From JBQTIP01 sp052388025 (GTDB taxonomy: Bacteria; Actinomycetota; UBA4738; HRBIN12): 18,656 bases of DNA. The notes beneath the pieces were generated by a model. That model searched no databases, was not told where the DNA came from, and saw only the letters and a list, made by a program, of their open reading frames with translations. The position numbers and the translations under genes were made by a program. Shown here piece after piece: positions 1 through 6,965 of the stretch; position 1 is the first letter of the stretch, and the number at the start of each line of letters is the position of its first letter. The stretch is from assembly GCA_052388025.1 (NCBI GenBank), contig JBQTIP010000327.1, positions 1 to 18,656 on the forward strand, given 5' to 3'.

Positions 1-2752
1 GGTCGGGTTCGATGCCGGTCGTGTCGCAATCGAGCAGGAACGAGATGGTGCCGGTCGGCGCGAGCACCGAGGCCTGCGCGTTCCGCACTCCGTGCTGTTC
101 CCCGAGCGCGCCCGCCTCGTCCCAAGCGTGCTTGGCGGCGGCGAGCAGTCCTTCGGGCACGAGCTCGGCGTCGATCTCGTCGGCGGCGGCGCGGTGCTTA
201 CGGAGGACGCGGAGCATCGCGTCGCGGTTCGGGGCGAACCCGGCGAACGGTCCCATAGCCTCGGCGATCTTCGCGCTCGTTGCGTATGCATGCCCGGTCA
301 TGAGCGACGTGATCGCTCCCGCCCACGCGCGGCCCGCGTCCGAGTCGTACGGCAGTCCGCGAGCCATGAGAAGCGCGCCGAGGTTCGCGTAGCCCAGCCC
401 GAGTTGGCGGAACGCCTTGGCGTTGCGCTCGATCTTCTCAGTCGGATAGCTCGAGTTCCCGACGATGATCTCCTGGGCGGTGAAGACGACCTCGACCGCG
501 TGCTTGAATGCGGAGATGTCGAAGTTGCCGTCGTCGTCCAGGAACTTCAGGAGATTCAGCGACGCCAGATTGCACGCGCTGTTGTCGAGGTGCATGTACT
601 CACTGCAAGGGTTGCTCGCGTTGATGCGACCCGACGCCGGGCAGGTGTGCCACTCGTTGATCGTCGTGTCGTACTGCATGCCGGGGTCGGCGCATTCCCA
701 TGCGGCCTGAGCGATCTCTCGCATGAGCTCGCGCGCGCGGACCGTCTCGACGGCCTCGCCGGACAGGACCGCCTTCAGCTTCCAATCGCGATCGTCGAGG
801 TAGGCCTCCATGAACTCGTCGGTCACTCGGACCGAGTTGTTCGCGTTCTGGTACTGGATCGAGTAGGAGTCCTTGCCGTCGAGGTCCATGTCGAACCCGG
901 CGTCGCGGAGGGCCCGGGCCTTGTGCTCCTCGACGGCCTTGCACCAGATGAAGTCGCGGACGTCGGGGTGATCCACGTTCAGCACGACCATCTTCGCCGC
1001 CCGCCGGGTCTTGCCTCCCGACTTGATCGTGCCGGCCGAGGCGTCGGCGCCGCGCATGAACGACACGGGTCCCGAGGCGGTCCCGCCGCCGGCGAGCCCC
1101 TCCTTCGACGAGCGGAGCTTCGACAGGTTGATCCCGGAGCCGGAGCCGCCCTTGAAGATCGTTCCCTCCTCGACATACCAGTTGAGGATGGAGGTCATCG
1201 TGTCATCGACGGAGAGGATGAAACAGTTGTGCACGCGGAGACCCCCCGAGAGGTACTCTCCGCTCTCCGTCTGGATGTCGTAGACGTCCATCGGCCCGAG
1301 GTGCTCGATCCTCTCGATCTCCAGTTGCTTCGCGTCCCGGCTCGGGACGCCGTGTCGGTCCATCGCGATCTCGAGCTTGTCGACCTTCGCCGGGTCGATG
1401 AAGCCGATCTCCTCGGCGAACGCGCTCTGATCGCCCACGTTGCCGATGACCAACGACCAGCACCCCTTGCGGTCCGGCCGCCTGTCGCCCTTGAACCGCA
1501 TCCGGGCGAAGATGCCGAAGCGTGAGAGGAGCTGCTGTGCCCCTCGCACAAGTCCCTCGGAGATCATGTTGAGGCCGACAACCGCCGACGTGCCACGCAC
1601 GGAGACGTAGCCCTCCGCCTGGAATAGGCTGCGGAGGTACGCCGCGACAACGGGCAGCGGAGCGGTGAAAAGGTGCTCGGGGATCGACATGTCGACCCCG
1701 TGCGCTCGAAGACCCCAGCGCGCGACGAAGGACTCGAGCACGTTCCCATACAGGCGGATGCGCCGGCAGTCGAGGGACGTGTCCTGGGTCGGGACGGTCC
1801 GCTCGTGCCGATGCACGTCGGGGAACACACGGTCGAGCGCGGCGGTGACCCACTCGTGCTCGTAGGGGGTGACCGTCATCGCCTCGATCGTGAGCGACCG
1901 GTTCGTCCCCTGATATTGCCCAACGAAGCCGTCTGACTGAAGCCACCCGGCGAGGGCGGCCTCCGAGATCTCACGAAGCTCGATCTCCTCGTTGCCGAAG
2001 GACGCTCGTCGATGCCATTCCAGCCGATCGCCCGATCGCAACTCCCCGGCGACCACGAATCGCCCGGTTCCCCATCCCGAACTCCGCCAGACGAGGTGGT
2101 CCGCTGTGACGTCGAGCAGGTGCCCCGATTTCGTGTGGATGCGCAGCACGTCCTTCACGCCGTTGGCTTTGGTCACGACGATCCTGGTCACGCCCTCCGC
2201 GTCGTAGACCTTCGCGCCAACAGCGTCCTCCTCTACGAGTTTCCCAATCGGGACGAGCCCGTCCGGCGTCGACACGGGGGCGTCGTAGGGTTGGCATGCC
2301 GAGCACTGCTGTGGCGTATCGGGAACCCCCACGTTGAACCACACCGGCGAGTTGAACGCGGCCTTCTGCTTCACGATCAGGTGGCTCAGCTCGTCGGCGA
2401 AGACCTGGGCGTCGGCGTCGCTCGCGAAGTAGCCGTCCTTCGCGCCCCAACCGCGGATCGTGTCCACGACACGGCTGGTGAGCTGGCGGACGCTGGACTC
2501 GCGCTGCGGCGTGCCGAGGGTCCCGCGGAAGTACTTCTGCGCCACGATGTTGGTAGCGTTCTGGGACCAGTCTTCCGGGAACTCCACTCCAAGCTGCTCG
2601 AAGGCGTTGCCGCCCTCCTTGTAGTTCGGGATCACAGCGTCGCGGATCTCCCAGTCGACCTCGTCGAACGGATGGATGCCCTCCTTGGTAAAGAAGCGCT
2701 TGAACGTCAGTCCGTCCGGTATGACCTCGAGGTCCCCCTCTTTCGTTGCCAC
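1..2752 (-). CDS. nrdJ: Adenosylcobalamin-dependent (class II) ribonucleoside-diphosphate reductase, intein-containing, 3' end outside window
   Basis: Class II reductases make deoxyribonucleotides using a radical from adenosylcobalamin and need no oxygen. The frame is open from a GTG at 2752 to the left edge: 917 codons, of which 560 are host protein and 357 an intein. Without the intein the protein has the family signatures: NSPVWFNVG near the N-terminus, CFILSVDDTM after the intein, NPCSEY and SACNLASLNL, and PTGTISFLLDCDTTGIEPD at the edge. In spliced numbering Cys153 and Cys370 fit the redox pair and Cys359 the thiyl-radical cysteine; the 11-residue spacing of the last two equals that of Cys322/Cys333 as I recall them for the Thermotoga enzyme. 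The GTG is preceded by AGAGGGGG at about 9 bases. A promoter and two NrdR boxes lie upstream, and nrdR is the next gene. The C-terminus is missing. Confidence 0.97.
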   Translation of the reverse strand, partial: MATKEGDLEVIPDGLTFKRFFTKEGIHPFDEVDWEIRDAVIPNYKEGGNAFEQLGVEFPEDWSQNATNIVAQKYFRGTLGTPQRESSVRQLTSRVVDTIRGWGAKDGYFASDADAQVFADELSHLIVKQKAAFNSPVWFNVGVPDTPQQCSACQPYDAPVSTPDGLVPIGKLVEEDAVGAKVYDAEGVTRIVVTKANGVKDVLRIHTKSGHLLDVTADHLVWRSSGWGTGRFVVAGELRSGDRLEWHRRASFGNEEIELREISEAALAGWLQSDGFVGQYQGTNRSLTIEAMTVTPYEHEWVTAALDRVFPDVHRHERTVPTQDTSLDCRRIRLYGNVLESFVARWGLRAHGVDMSIPEHLFTAPLPVVAAYLRSLFQAEGYVSVRGTSAVVGLNMISEGLVRGAQQLLSRFGIFARMRFKGDRRPDRKGCWSLVIGNVGDQSAFAEEIGFIDPAKVDKLEIAMDRHGVPSRDAKQLEIERIEHLGPMDVYDIQTESGEYLSGGLRVHNCFILSVDDTMTSILNWYVEEGTIFKGGSGSGINLSKLRSSKEGLAGGGTASGPVSFMRGADASAGTIKSGGKTRRAAKMVVLNVDHPDVRDFIWCKAVEEHKARALRDAGFDMDLDGKDSYSIQYQNANNSVRVTDEFMEAYLDDRDWKLKAVLSGEAVETVRARELMREIAQAAWECADPGMQYDTTINEWHTCPASGRINASNPCSEYMHLDNSACNLASLNLLKFLDDDGNFDISAFKHAVEVVFTAQEIIVGNSSYPTEKIERNAKAFRQLGLGYANLGALLMARGLPYDSDAGRAWAGAITSLMTGHAYATSAKIAEAMGPFAGFAPNRDAMLRVLRKHRAAADEIDAELVPEGLLAAAKHAWDEAGALGEQHGVRNAQASVLAPTGTISFLLDCDTTGIEPD
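1226..2296 (-). other. In-frame intein with LAGLIDADG homing endonuclease inside nrdJ
   Basis: This 357-codon insert interrupts the reductase between QQCSA and CFILSVDDTM. It starts with Cys1 (CQPYDAPV-STPDG--PIGKL, splicing block A) and has block B with the TxxH arrangement DVTADH (His67). It ends with block F VYDIQTESGEYLSGG and block G VHN followed by Cys+1, so Cys1, His67, His356, Asn357 and Cys+1 are all present. Two LAGLIDADG motifs are visible: LAGWLQSDG at 115-123 (acidic Asp122) and YLRSLFQAEG at 220-229 (acidic Glu228), with the usual IPEHLF stretch between them. The lysine often found just before that IP is not seen. The frame has no stop or frameshift, so splicing is expected and the endonuclease may be active. 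Joining the flanks gives a normal reductase sequence. Confidence 0.95.
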
Positions 2753-2801
2753 TTTCGAATACCCCCTCTCGTGGGGAAGCTCCAAGAATTACAGCCCCGT
2801 G

Positions 2802-2829
2802 ATTCTACGCCGAGCCCTCGTTCCGTCAA
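2802..2829 (-). promoter_or_regulatory. nrdJ promoter
   Basis: On the minus strand TTGACG (2829-2824) and TAGAAT (2807-2802) are separated by 16 bases, a good sigma-70-type match. Transcription would begin near 2795, giving a leader of roughly 43 bases that carries the nrdJ ribosome binding site. The two NrdR boxes sit just upstream of the -35. The 134-base gap 2753-2886 is explained by this promoter, the boxes and the leader. Confidence 0.6.
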
Positions 2830-2837
2830 GAGGCCAG

Positions 2838-2853
2838 CCGGAATATCTTGTGG
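2838..2853. promoter_or_regulatory. NrdR box, proximal of the nrdJ pair
   Basis: Read on the minus strand this is CCACAAGATATTCCGG. Its left half matches the NrdR consensus acaCwAtATaTwGtgt well and its right half weakly. It starts exactly 32 bp from the second box at 2870, the three-helical-turn spacing typical of paired NrdR boxes. Confidence 0.6.
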
Positions 2854-2869
2854 TCGCCGGCTCTTCCGG

Positions 2870-2885
2870 ACACTACATCTGGTAG
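2870..2885. promoter_or_regulatory. NrdR box, distal of the nrdJ pair
   Basis: The sequence ACACTACATCTGGTAG matches the NrdR consensus at most conserved positions (ACAC, A at 6, AT at 8-9, T at 11, GT at 13-14). It lies immediately after the nrdR stop codon, upstream of the nrdJ promoter, and pairs with the box at 2838. Confidence 0.65.
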
Positions 2886-2886
2886 T

Positions 2887-3363
2887 TTACCGCCTCCGAG
2901 GCTTCGCTGGCTCCCGCTTCTGAAGGAGCAAGCCCAGCTCGCGCTCGAAGTCCGTCAGCTGCTGGAAGTCCTTGTAGACGCTCGCGAAGCGCATGTAGGC
3001 CACCTGGTCGAGCTTCGCGAGGTGCGAGAGCACCTCGAGCCCGACCTGCTGGGAGGTGATCTCAGGGCCCTTCCGCCTCAGCCGCTCCTCCACCCGGTCG
3101 GCGATGTGCCCAATCTGCTCGTCGGTCACCGGACGGTTGACGGTCGCCTTACGGATACCGGAGAGCACTTTCTGTCGGTCGTACGGGTCCTTCGCGCCGT
3201 CACGCTTGATCACCACGAGCCCGAGCTCCTCGATGCGCTCGAAGGTTGTATACCGGCGACCGCACGAGCGGCACTCTCGCCGGCGGCGGATCGCAAGACC
3301 CCCCTCGGCCGCTCGCGAATCCACGACCTTGTCGTGCTCGTGACCGCACCACGGACAACGCAT
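2887..3363 (-). CDS. nrdR: Transcriptional repressor NrdR
   Basis: NrdR senses ATP/dATP and represses ribonucleotide reductase genes. This 158-residue protein has the full layout: a zinc ribbon (MRCPWCG with Cys3/Cys6, CRSCGRRYTTFERIE with Cys31/Cys34) and an ATP-cone at about 46-136 (VIKRDGAKDPYDRQKVLSGI... and VAYMRFASVYKDF). Family members are about 150-160 residues long. The ATG is fixed by the invariant MRCPxCG start; the ribosome binding site is weak (GGTGATG). It has its own promoter, whose -35 overlaps the stop codon of the upstream LysM gene. Two NrdR boxes lie in that promoter, so autorepression is expected. The downstream nrdJ carries another box pair and is the obvious target. The C-terminus is basic (AKPRRR). 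Confidence 0.97.
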   Translation of the reverse strand: MRCPWCGHEHDKVVDSRAAEGGLAIRRRRECRSCGRRYTTFERIEELGLVVIKRDGAKDPYDRQKVLSGIRKATVNRPVTDEQIGHIADRVEERLRRKGPEITSQQVGLEVLSHLAKLDQVAYMRFASVYKDFQQLTDFERELGLLLQKREPAKPRRR

Positions 3364-3372
3364 CGGGCATCA

Positions 3373-3388
3373 CCACAAGATGTAGTGG
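3373..3388. promoter_or_regulatory. NrdR box, proximal of the nrdR pair
   Basis: CCACAAGATGTAGTGG is a near-consensus NrdR box with 5-bp inverted arms (ACCAC/GTGGT, counting one flanking base each side). It sits just downstream of the predicted nrdR transcription start and 10 bases before the start codon. Confidence 0.75.
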
Positions 3389-3396
3389 TCTCGGGG

Positions 3397-3426
3397 ACGC
3401 TACCCGCCACATGTGGCAAACGTCAA
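3397..3426 (-). promoter_or_regulatory. nrdR promoter with an NrdR box in its spacer
   Basis: On the minus strand TTGACG (3426-3421) and TAGCGT (3402-3397) are 18 bases apart. The spacer holds the perfect palindrome GCCACATGTGGC (3406-3417), a weaker NrdR box at 3404-3419 whose centre is 31 bp from the box at 3373-3388. Repressor bound to both would cover the promoter and the start point. The -35 overlaps the stop codon of the LysM gene. Confidence 0.65.
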
Positions 3427-3713
3427 GCGCTGCTTGGGATGACGAGGGTCTGACCGGGCATGAGCCGCCCGGGGCTCACGTCGTTCGAACGGGCGATCGC
3501 GTCGACCAGCGGCCTCGGGTCTGCGTCGCCCACGATCCGAGAGGCGATCGACCAGAGCGTCTCGCCCTGCTGCACGACGTGGCTTCGCAGCGAGACCGCC
3601 TGGCTCTCCGGGTCCTCGCCCGGTCCGATCTTCGGGGCGGTCAGCGTGACGGCGACCCCGACAGCCGTCACGGTAGCCGCGAGCCTCCGCCGGCGAACAC
3701 GCGTTCGACTCAT
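3423..3713 (-). CDS. LysM-domain membrane-anchored protein, probable SOS-induced cell division inhibitor (YneA/ChiZ/DivS type)
   Basis: The 96-residue protein starts with a very basic segment (RTRVRRRR), then one hydrophobic helix at about 11-26 (signal anchor), a short linker and a single LysM domain at about 44-93 (HVVQQGETLWSIASRI ... LMPGQTLVIP) that should bind peptidoglycan outside the membrane. Small LysM proteins encoded divergently from lexA include Bacillus YneA, Mycobacterium Rv2719c/ChiZ and Corynebacterium DivS, which delay division during DNA damage. Here gene position, size, anchor and SOS operators all agree; the role itself is inferred. The ATG at 3713 follows GGGAG at 9 bases. 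One perfect SOS box covers codons 3-7 and another lies 15 bases upstream of the start. The mycobacterial homologue has been reported to be a cell-wall hydrolase, but I see no extra catalytic domain here. Confidence 0.88.
   Translation of the reverse strand: MSRTRVRRRRLAATVTAVGVAVTLTAPKIGPGEDPESQAVSLRSHVVQQGETLWSIASRIVGDADPRPLVDAIARSNDVSPGRLMPGQTLVIPSSA
3694..3707. promoter_or_regulatory. SOS (LexA) box inside the LysM gene
   Basis: CGAACACGCGTTCG is a perfect match to the Gram-positive LexA site CGAAC-N4-GTTCG. It lies in the coding sequence of the LysM gene, where on the minus strand it encodes Arg3 to the start of Arg7. LexA here would block elongation or clearance of that gene. Confidence 0.85.
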
Positions 3714-3728
3714 GCGCCAATGCTCCCA

Positions 3729-3742
3729 CGAACACACGTTCG
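3729..3742. promoter_or_regulatory. SOS (LexA) box in the lexA/LysM divergent region
   Basis: CGAACACACGTTCG is a perfect LexA site. On the minus strand it directly follows TTGATT (3748-3743), a possible -35 for the LysM gene; the matching -10 (around GAGCAT, 18 bases on) is poor. Confidence 0.9.
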
Positions 3743-3756
3743 AAATCAAGCGGAGT

Positions 3757-3770
3757 CGAACATATGTTTG
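3757..3770. promoter_or_regulatory. SOS (LexA) box overlapping the lexA -35
   Basis: CGAACATATGTTTG differs from the perfect LexA site at one position. Its end overlaps the lexA -35 hexamer, so it is the most likely autoregulatory operator of lexA. Confidence 0.85.
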
Positions 3771-3796
3771 AAACTCCCGCGGCCTCGTGCTAGGTT
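3768..3796 (+). promoter_or_regulatory. lexA promoter
   Basis: TTGAAA (3768-3773) and TAGGTT (3791-3796) are separated by 17 bases. Transcription would start near 3803, leaving only a short leader containing the strong ribosome binding site AAGGAGGAGG. The -35 overlaps the SOS box at 3757-3770. Confidence 0.65.
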
Positions 3797-3815
3797 CGCC
3801 CGAAGGAGGAGGCAG

Positions 3816-4430
3816 ATGGACCAACTGACAGCGAGGCAGCGAAGGATCCTGGAGTGCATCGCACAGACCGTGCGCGAGCGTGGCTACCCCCCCACCGTAA
3901 GGGAGATCGGAGAGGCCGTCGGCCTTACGTCCTCCTCGAGCGTGCACAGCCAGCTCGCGAACCTCGAGCGGAAGGGCTACCTTCGAAAGGACCCGACCAA
4001 GCCCCGGGCGATCGGCCTGGCCCAGACCGACGAGCCGAAGGCCGACGGTGTCGCGATCCCTCTGCTGGGCCGCATCGCCGCCGGCGCGCCGGTGCTCGCG
4101 GCCGAGAACATCGAGGAGTACCTCACAGTTCCGGTGGGCTTCGCGGACGGGGTGGATCACTTCGCCTTGCGAGTCGCCGGCGATTCCATGATCGGAGCCG
4201 GAATCCTGGACGGCGACATCGTAGTGGTCCGCCGTCAGGACGTCGCGGATGACGGCGACATCGTGGCAGTGCTCCTTCCCGGGCCGGCCGAAGACGAGGC
4301 CACCGTGAAGCGGCTGCGCCACGAGGGCGCACGGGTCATGCTCGTCCCCGAGAACCCCGCCTTCGACCCCTTCGAGATGGCCGACGGGCGCATTCTGGGG
4401 AAGGTCGTGGCGGTACTTCGGAAGCTCTGA
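3816..4430 (+). CDS. lexA: SOS response repressor and autoprotease LexA
   Basis: LexA represses DNA-damage genes and cleaves itself when stimulated by RecA filaments. The 204-residue protein has an N-terminal winged helix (LTARQRRILECIAQTVRERG, PPTVREIGEAVGLTS, then SSVHSQLANLERKGYL) and a C-terminal S24 peptidase domain. The cleavage site is Ala89-Gly90 in GRIAAGAP, the nucleophile Ser124 in GDSMIGAGI and the general base Lys165 in EATVKRL, the same layout as E. coli Ala84-Gly85/Ser119/Lys156. The ATG at 3816 has a near-perfect ribosome binding site 3 bases upstream of it (AAGGAGGAGG, 3803-3812). The gene diverges from the LysM gene and shares SOS boxes with it; recA, also with an SOS box, lies 9 kb away. 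Confidence 0.98.
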   Translation: MDQLTARQRRILECIAQTVRERGYPPTVREIGEAVGLTSSSSVHSQLANLERKGYLRKDPTKPRAIGLAQTDEPKADGVAIPLLGRIAAGAPVLAAENIEEYLTVPVGFADGVDHFALRVAGDSMIGAGILDGDIVVVRRQDVADDGDIVAVLLPGPAEDEATVKRLRHEGARVMLVPENPAFDPFEMADGRILGKVVAVLRKL

Positions 4431-4434
4431 GTCC

Positions 4435-4476
4435 GCCGGCTCTCTCCCGGCCGACCAGCGGGAAGGATCAGCCGGC
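4435..4476. terminator. Nested inverted repeat between convergent lexA and hflX
   Basis: Outer arms GCCGGCT (4435-4441) and AGCCGGC (4470-4476) enclose inner arms TCCCG/CGGGA. The structure fills the 37-base gap between the two stop codons and could work on both strands. There is no T-tract, so a terminator role is only suggested by position. Confidence 0.3.
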
Positions 4477-5808
4477 CTGTACGCGCCGGCTCGTGGGCCG
4501 CGTGACGAAGTCCTTCACGTACGAGAGCTCGCGCTCGCCGACGCGGGCACGCACGACGGTTCCGTCGTCGGCCGGCTCCGCCGATAGAATCTCAGCGTCG
4601 CGGTAGAGCCGGGCCGTGAGGTCTTCCCGGCCGTAAGGGACGAGGACCGTGACCTCCACCGGCGGTCTCGGCAGGGCCTCGGCCACGCGGTCGGTCAGCG
4701 CCTCGAGCGCCTCGCCCGTCAAAGCTGAGATGCGAACCGCGTCGGGGAATCGTCTCACCGCCCGTGCGAGACCAACATCGGATGCGAGGTCGATCTTGTT
4801 CAGCGCAAGGACCTCAGGGACCCGGGCCGCGCCGATCTCAGCCAGCACGTCCCGAACCGCGTCGACTTGTTCCTCGAGCTCCGGGGATGACGCGTCGGCG
4901 ACGTGGAGTATCAGCGAGGCACGGGCGACTTCCTCCAGCGTCGAGCGGAAGGCCTCGACGAGATCGTGCGGCAGCTTGCTCACGAACCCGACGGTGTCCG
5001 ACAGGGTCGCGCGCCGCCCGCCCGGCAGCTCGATCCGCCGCGTGGTGGGATCGAGCGTCGCGAAGAGCTGATCGGCCACCAATACGCCGGCCTCGGTGAG
5101 GGCGTTCATCAACGTGGACTTGCCCGCGTTCGTGTACCCGGCGATCGCGATCTGCGGTATCCCGGAGCGCTCGCGACGAGACCGCTTCACGTCCCGCGTC
5201 CTCGCGAGATCCTTGATGTCTCGCCGTAGCTTCGAGATGCGCCGCTTGATGTGCTGCCGGTCTACCTCCAGCTTGGTCTCGCCCGGGCCGCGCGTGCCGA
5301 TGCCGGCTCCGAGGCGCGACATGGCCTCTCCCCATCCCCGGAGCCGAGGGAGCAGGTAGCTCAGCTGCGCAAGCTCGACCTGTGCCTTGCCCTCTCGGGA
5401 GCGGGCGTGCAACGCGAAGATGTCGAGGATCAGCGCCGTCCGGTCGATCACCTTCGTGCCGAGGCGCGACTCCAGGCTGCGGAGCTGGCCGGGTGATAGC
5501 TCGTCGTCGAGGATCACGGCGCCTGCGCCACTTCGATGGACCGCTTGGTGGATCTCCTCGATCTTGCCCCTCCCGACGAACGTCGCGGGGTCGGGCCTGC
5601 CGCGGGTCTGCAGGATCCTCGCGACGGGCTCCGCCCCGGCGCTGTCGGCGAGGGCGGCCAGCTCGTCCAGGCTGGACTCGTCGATCCCCCGTCCCACCCC
5701 GACCAGCACCGCCCGCTCGCGAACTCGCGGGCGCCAGGTCGCCGAGAGGGGCGATTCCACGACGCCCGCCCCGGGCGCACGCGGAGGCCGCTTGCCGTCG
5801 GCGGCCAT
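4468..5808 (-). CDS. hflX: Ribosome-associated GTPase HflX
   Basis: HflX is a GTPase that binds the large ribosomal subunit and splits stalled or stress-inactivated ribosomes. The 446-residue protein has the N-terminal nucleotide-binding subdomain (VGRGKIEEIHQAV, DDELSPGQLRSLE, KVIDRTALILDIFALHA), the glycine-rich linker GAGIGTRGPGETKLE at about 167-181, a helical region, then the G domain: G1 GYTNAGKS 224-231, G3 DTVGF 271-275, G4 NKID 337-340, G5 SAL near 361. Length is normal for the family. Its ATG shares one base with the dapL stop (TGATG), so translation is probably coupled. It is the last gene of the rny-miaB-miaA-dapF-dapL-hflX operon and converges on lexA. Confidence 0.97.
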   Translation of the reverse strand: MAADGKRPPRAPGAGVVESPLSATWRPRVRERAVLVGVGRGIDESSLDELAALADSAGAEPVARILQTRGRPDPATFVGRGKIEEIHQAVHRSGAGAVILDDELSPGQLRSLESRLGTKVIDRTALILDIFALHARSREGKAQVELAQLSYLLPRLRGWGEAMSRLGAGIGTRGPGETKLEVDRQHIKRRISKLRRDIKDLARTRDVKRSRRERSGIPQIAIAGYTNAGKSTLMNALTEAGVLVADQLFATLDPTTRRIELPGGRRATLSDTVGFVSKLPHDLVEAFRSTLEEVARASLILHVADASSPELEEQVDAVRDVLAEIGAARVPEVLALNKIDLASDVGLARAVRRFPDAVRISALTGEALEALTDRVAEALPRPPVEVTVLVPYGREDLTARLYRDAEILSAEPADDGTVVRARVGERELSYVKDFVTRPTSRRVQAG

Positions 5809-6965
5809 CAGCCGCCCATGGCACGCCCGATGCGGTCCATCGCTTCATCGAGCTCGTCGTCGGGGGTCGTGAGCGAGATGCGGACGTAGCCCTCGCCGCC
5901 GGCGCCGTAGCCGGTCCCCGGCGCCACGAACACGCCGGCCTCGTCCAGCAGGAAGTCGGTGAACGCCGCGGAGGTCCGGTCCTCCGGCGTGGGGAGCCAG
6001 ATGTAGATCGAGCCCAGCGGCGGCTTCAGCGACCAGCCCAGCCCGTTCAGGGCGCCCACGACGACGTCGCGGCGCCGCTGGTAGATCGCCCGCAGCTCGT
6101 CCAGGTGATCCTGCGGCCCGCTGAGGGCAGCGACCCCCGCCCGCTGGATCGCCGTGAACTGCCCGGAGTCGAGGTTCGTCTTCACGACCGAGAGCCCCCG
6201 GATCGCCTCAGCGTTGCCGACGCAGAACCCGATCCGCCAGCCGGTCATGTTGAAGAACTTCGAGAGCGAGTTGAACTCGACCGCGACTTCCTTCGCTCCC
6301 GGCACCTGCAGGATGGACGGCGCCGCGTAGCCGTCGTAGGTGATCTCCGAGTAGGCGGCGTCGTGGGCCAGCAGGAGGTCGTTCTCCCGGGCGAACCTCA
6401 CCGCGCGCTCGAACAGATCGAGGTCGGCGACGCCGGCCGTCGGGTTGCTCGGGTAGTTGAGCCAGAGCACTTTCGTCCTGTCCGTGACCCTCGCCGCGTC
6501 GAGATCCGGATGGAATCCGACCTCGGGAAGCATCGGCAGGGACACGGGCGTGCCGCCGGCCAGGAGCGTGCTGATGCCGTAGACCGGATATCCGGGATCG
6601 GGAACGAGCGCCTCGTCTCCCGGGTCGACGAACGCGACCGACAGGTGTGCGAGGCCCTCCTTGGAACCGATCAGCGCGAGAACCTCGGTCTCGGGGTCTA
6701 CGTCCACTCCGAACCGCTTCCGGTACCAGCCGGCGGCCGCCCCACGGAACCCCGGGCTCCCGAAGTAGGACGGATACCGGTGGGTCGCCGGATCGGCTAT
6801 GGCTTCGCGCATCGCGTCCACGACGTGCTGTGGCGTCGGCATGTCGGGATCCCCGACGCCGAGCGAGATGATGCTTGCGCCCGCGGCGCGTTTGGCCGCC
6901 AGCTTCTTGTCTAGCTCGGCGAACAGATAGGGGGGGAGCGACTCGATCCGTTGCGCGACCCTCAT
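5808..6965 (-). CDS. dapL: LL-diaminopimelate aminotransferase
   Basis: This is a fold-type I PLP aminotransferase of 385 residues. The N-terminus MRVAQRIESLPPYLFAELDKK, LGVGDPDMPTP, HRYPSYFGSPGFR, LNYPSNPTAG and SLSKFFNMTGWRIGF (PLP lysine Lys236) fit the DapL family, which converts tetrahydrodipicolinate to LL-diaminopimelate in one step using glutamate. The neighbour dapF uses that very product, which supports DapL over other class I/II aminotransferases such as AspC, AlaA or DapC. I chose the ATG at 6965 because it gives the family-typical start, overlaps the dapF stop as ATGA, and has GAGAGG 6 bases upstream; an in-frame start 8 codons earlier is possible. The ATG of hflX overlaps the stop. 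Confidence 0.88.
   Translation of the reverse strand: MRVAQRIESLPPYLFAELDKKLAAKRAAGASIISLGVGDPDMPTPQHVVDAMREAIADPATHRYPSYFGSPGFRGAAAGWYRKRFGVDVDPETEVLALIGSKEGLAHLSVAFVDPGDEALVPDPGYPVYGISTLLAGGTPVSLPMLPEVGFHPDLDAARVTDRTKVLWLNYPSNPTAGVADLDLFERAVRFARENDLLLAHDAAYSEITYDGYAAPSILQVPGAKEVAVEFNSLSKFFNMTGWRIGFCVGNAEAIRGLSVVKTNLDSGQFTAIQRAGVAALSGPQDHLDELRAIYQRRRDVVVGALNGLGWSLKPPLGSIYIWLPTPEDRTSAAFTDFLLDEAGVFVAPGTGYGAGGEGYVRISLTTPDDELDEAMDRIGRAMGG

Noticed and set aside
92..1525. Long plus-strand open frame of 477 codons opposite nrdJ
   Set aside because: It is antisense to a reductase with clear active-site motifs and has the Arg/Val/Asp-rich, domainless composition typical of shadow frames in G+C-rich DNA.
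3481..3490. GTTCGAAC-type palindrome in the LysM gene
   Set aside because: The half-sites are in the wrong orientation and spacing for a LexA box.
5382..6914. Plus-strand open frame of 510 codons opposite hflX and dapL
   Set aside because: Antisense shadow of two conserved enzymes; low-complexity Arg/Pro-rich translation.
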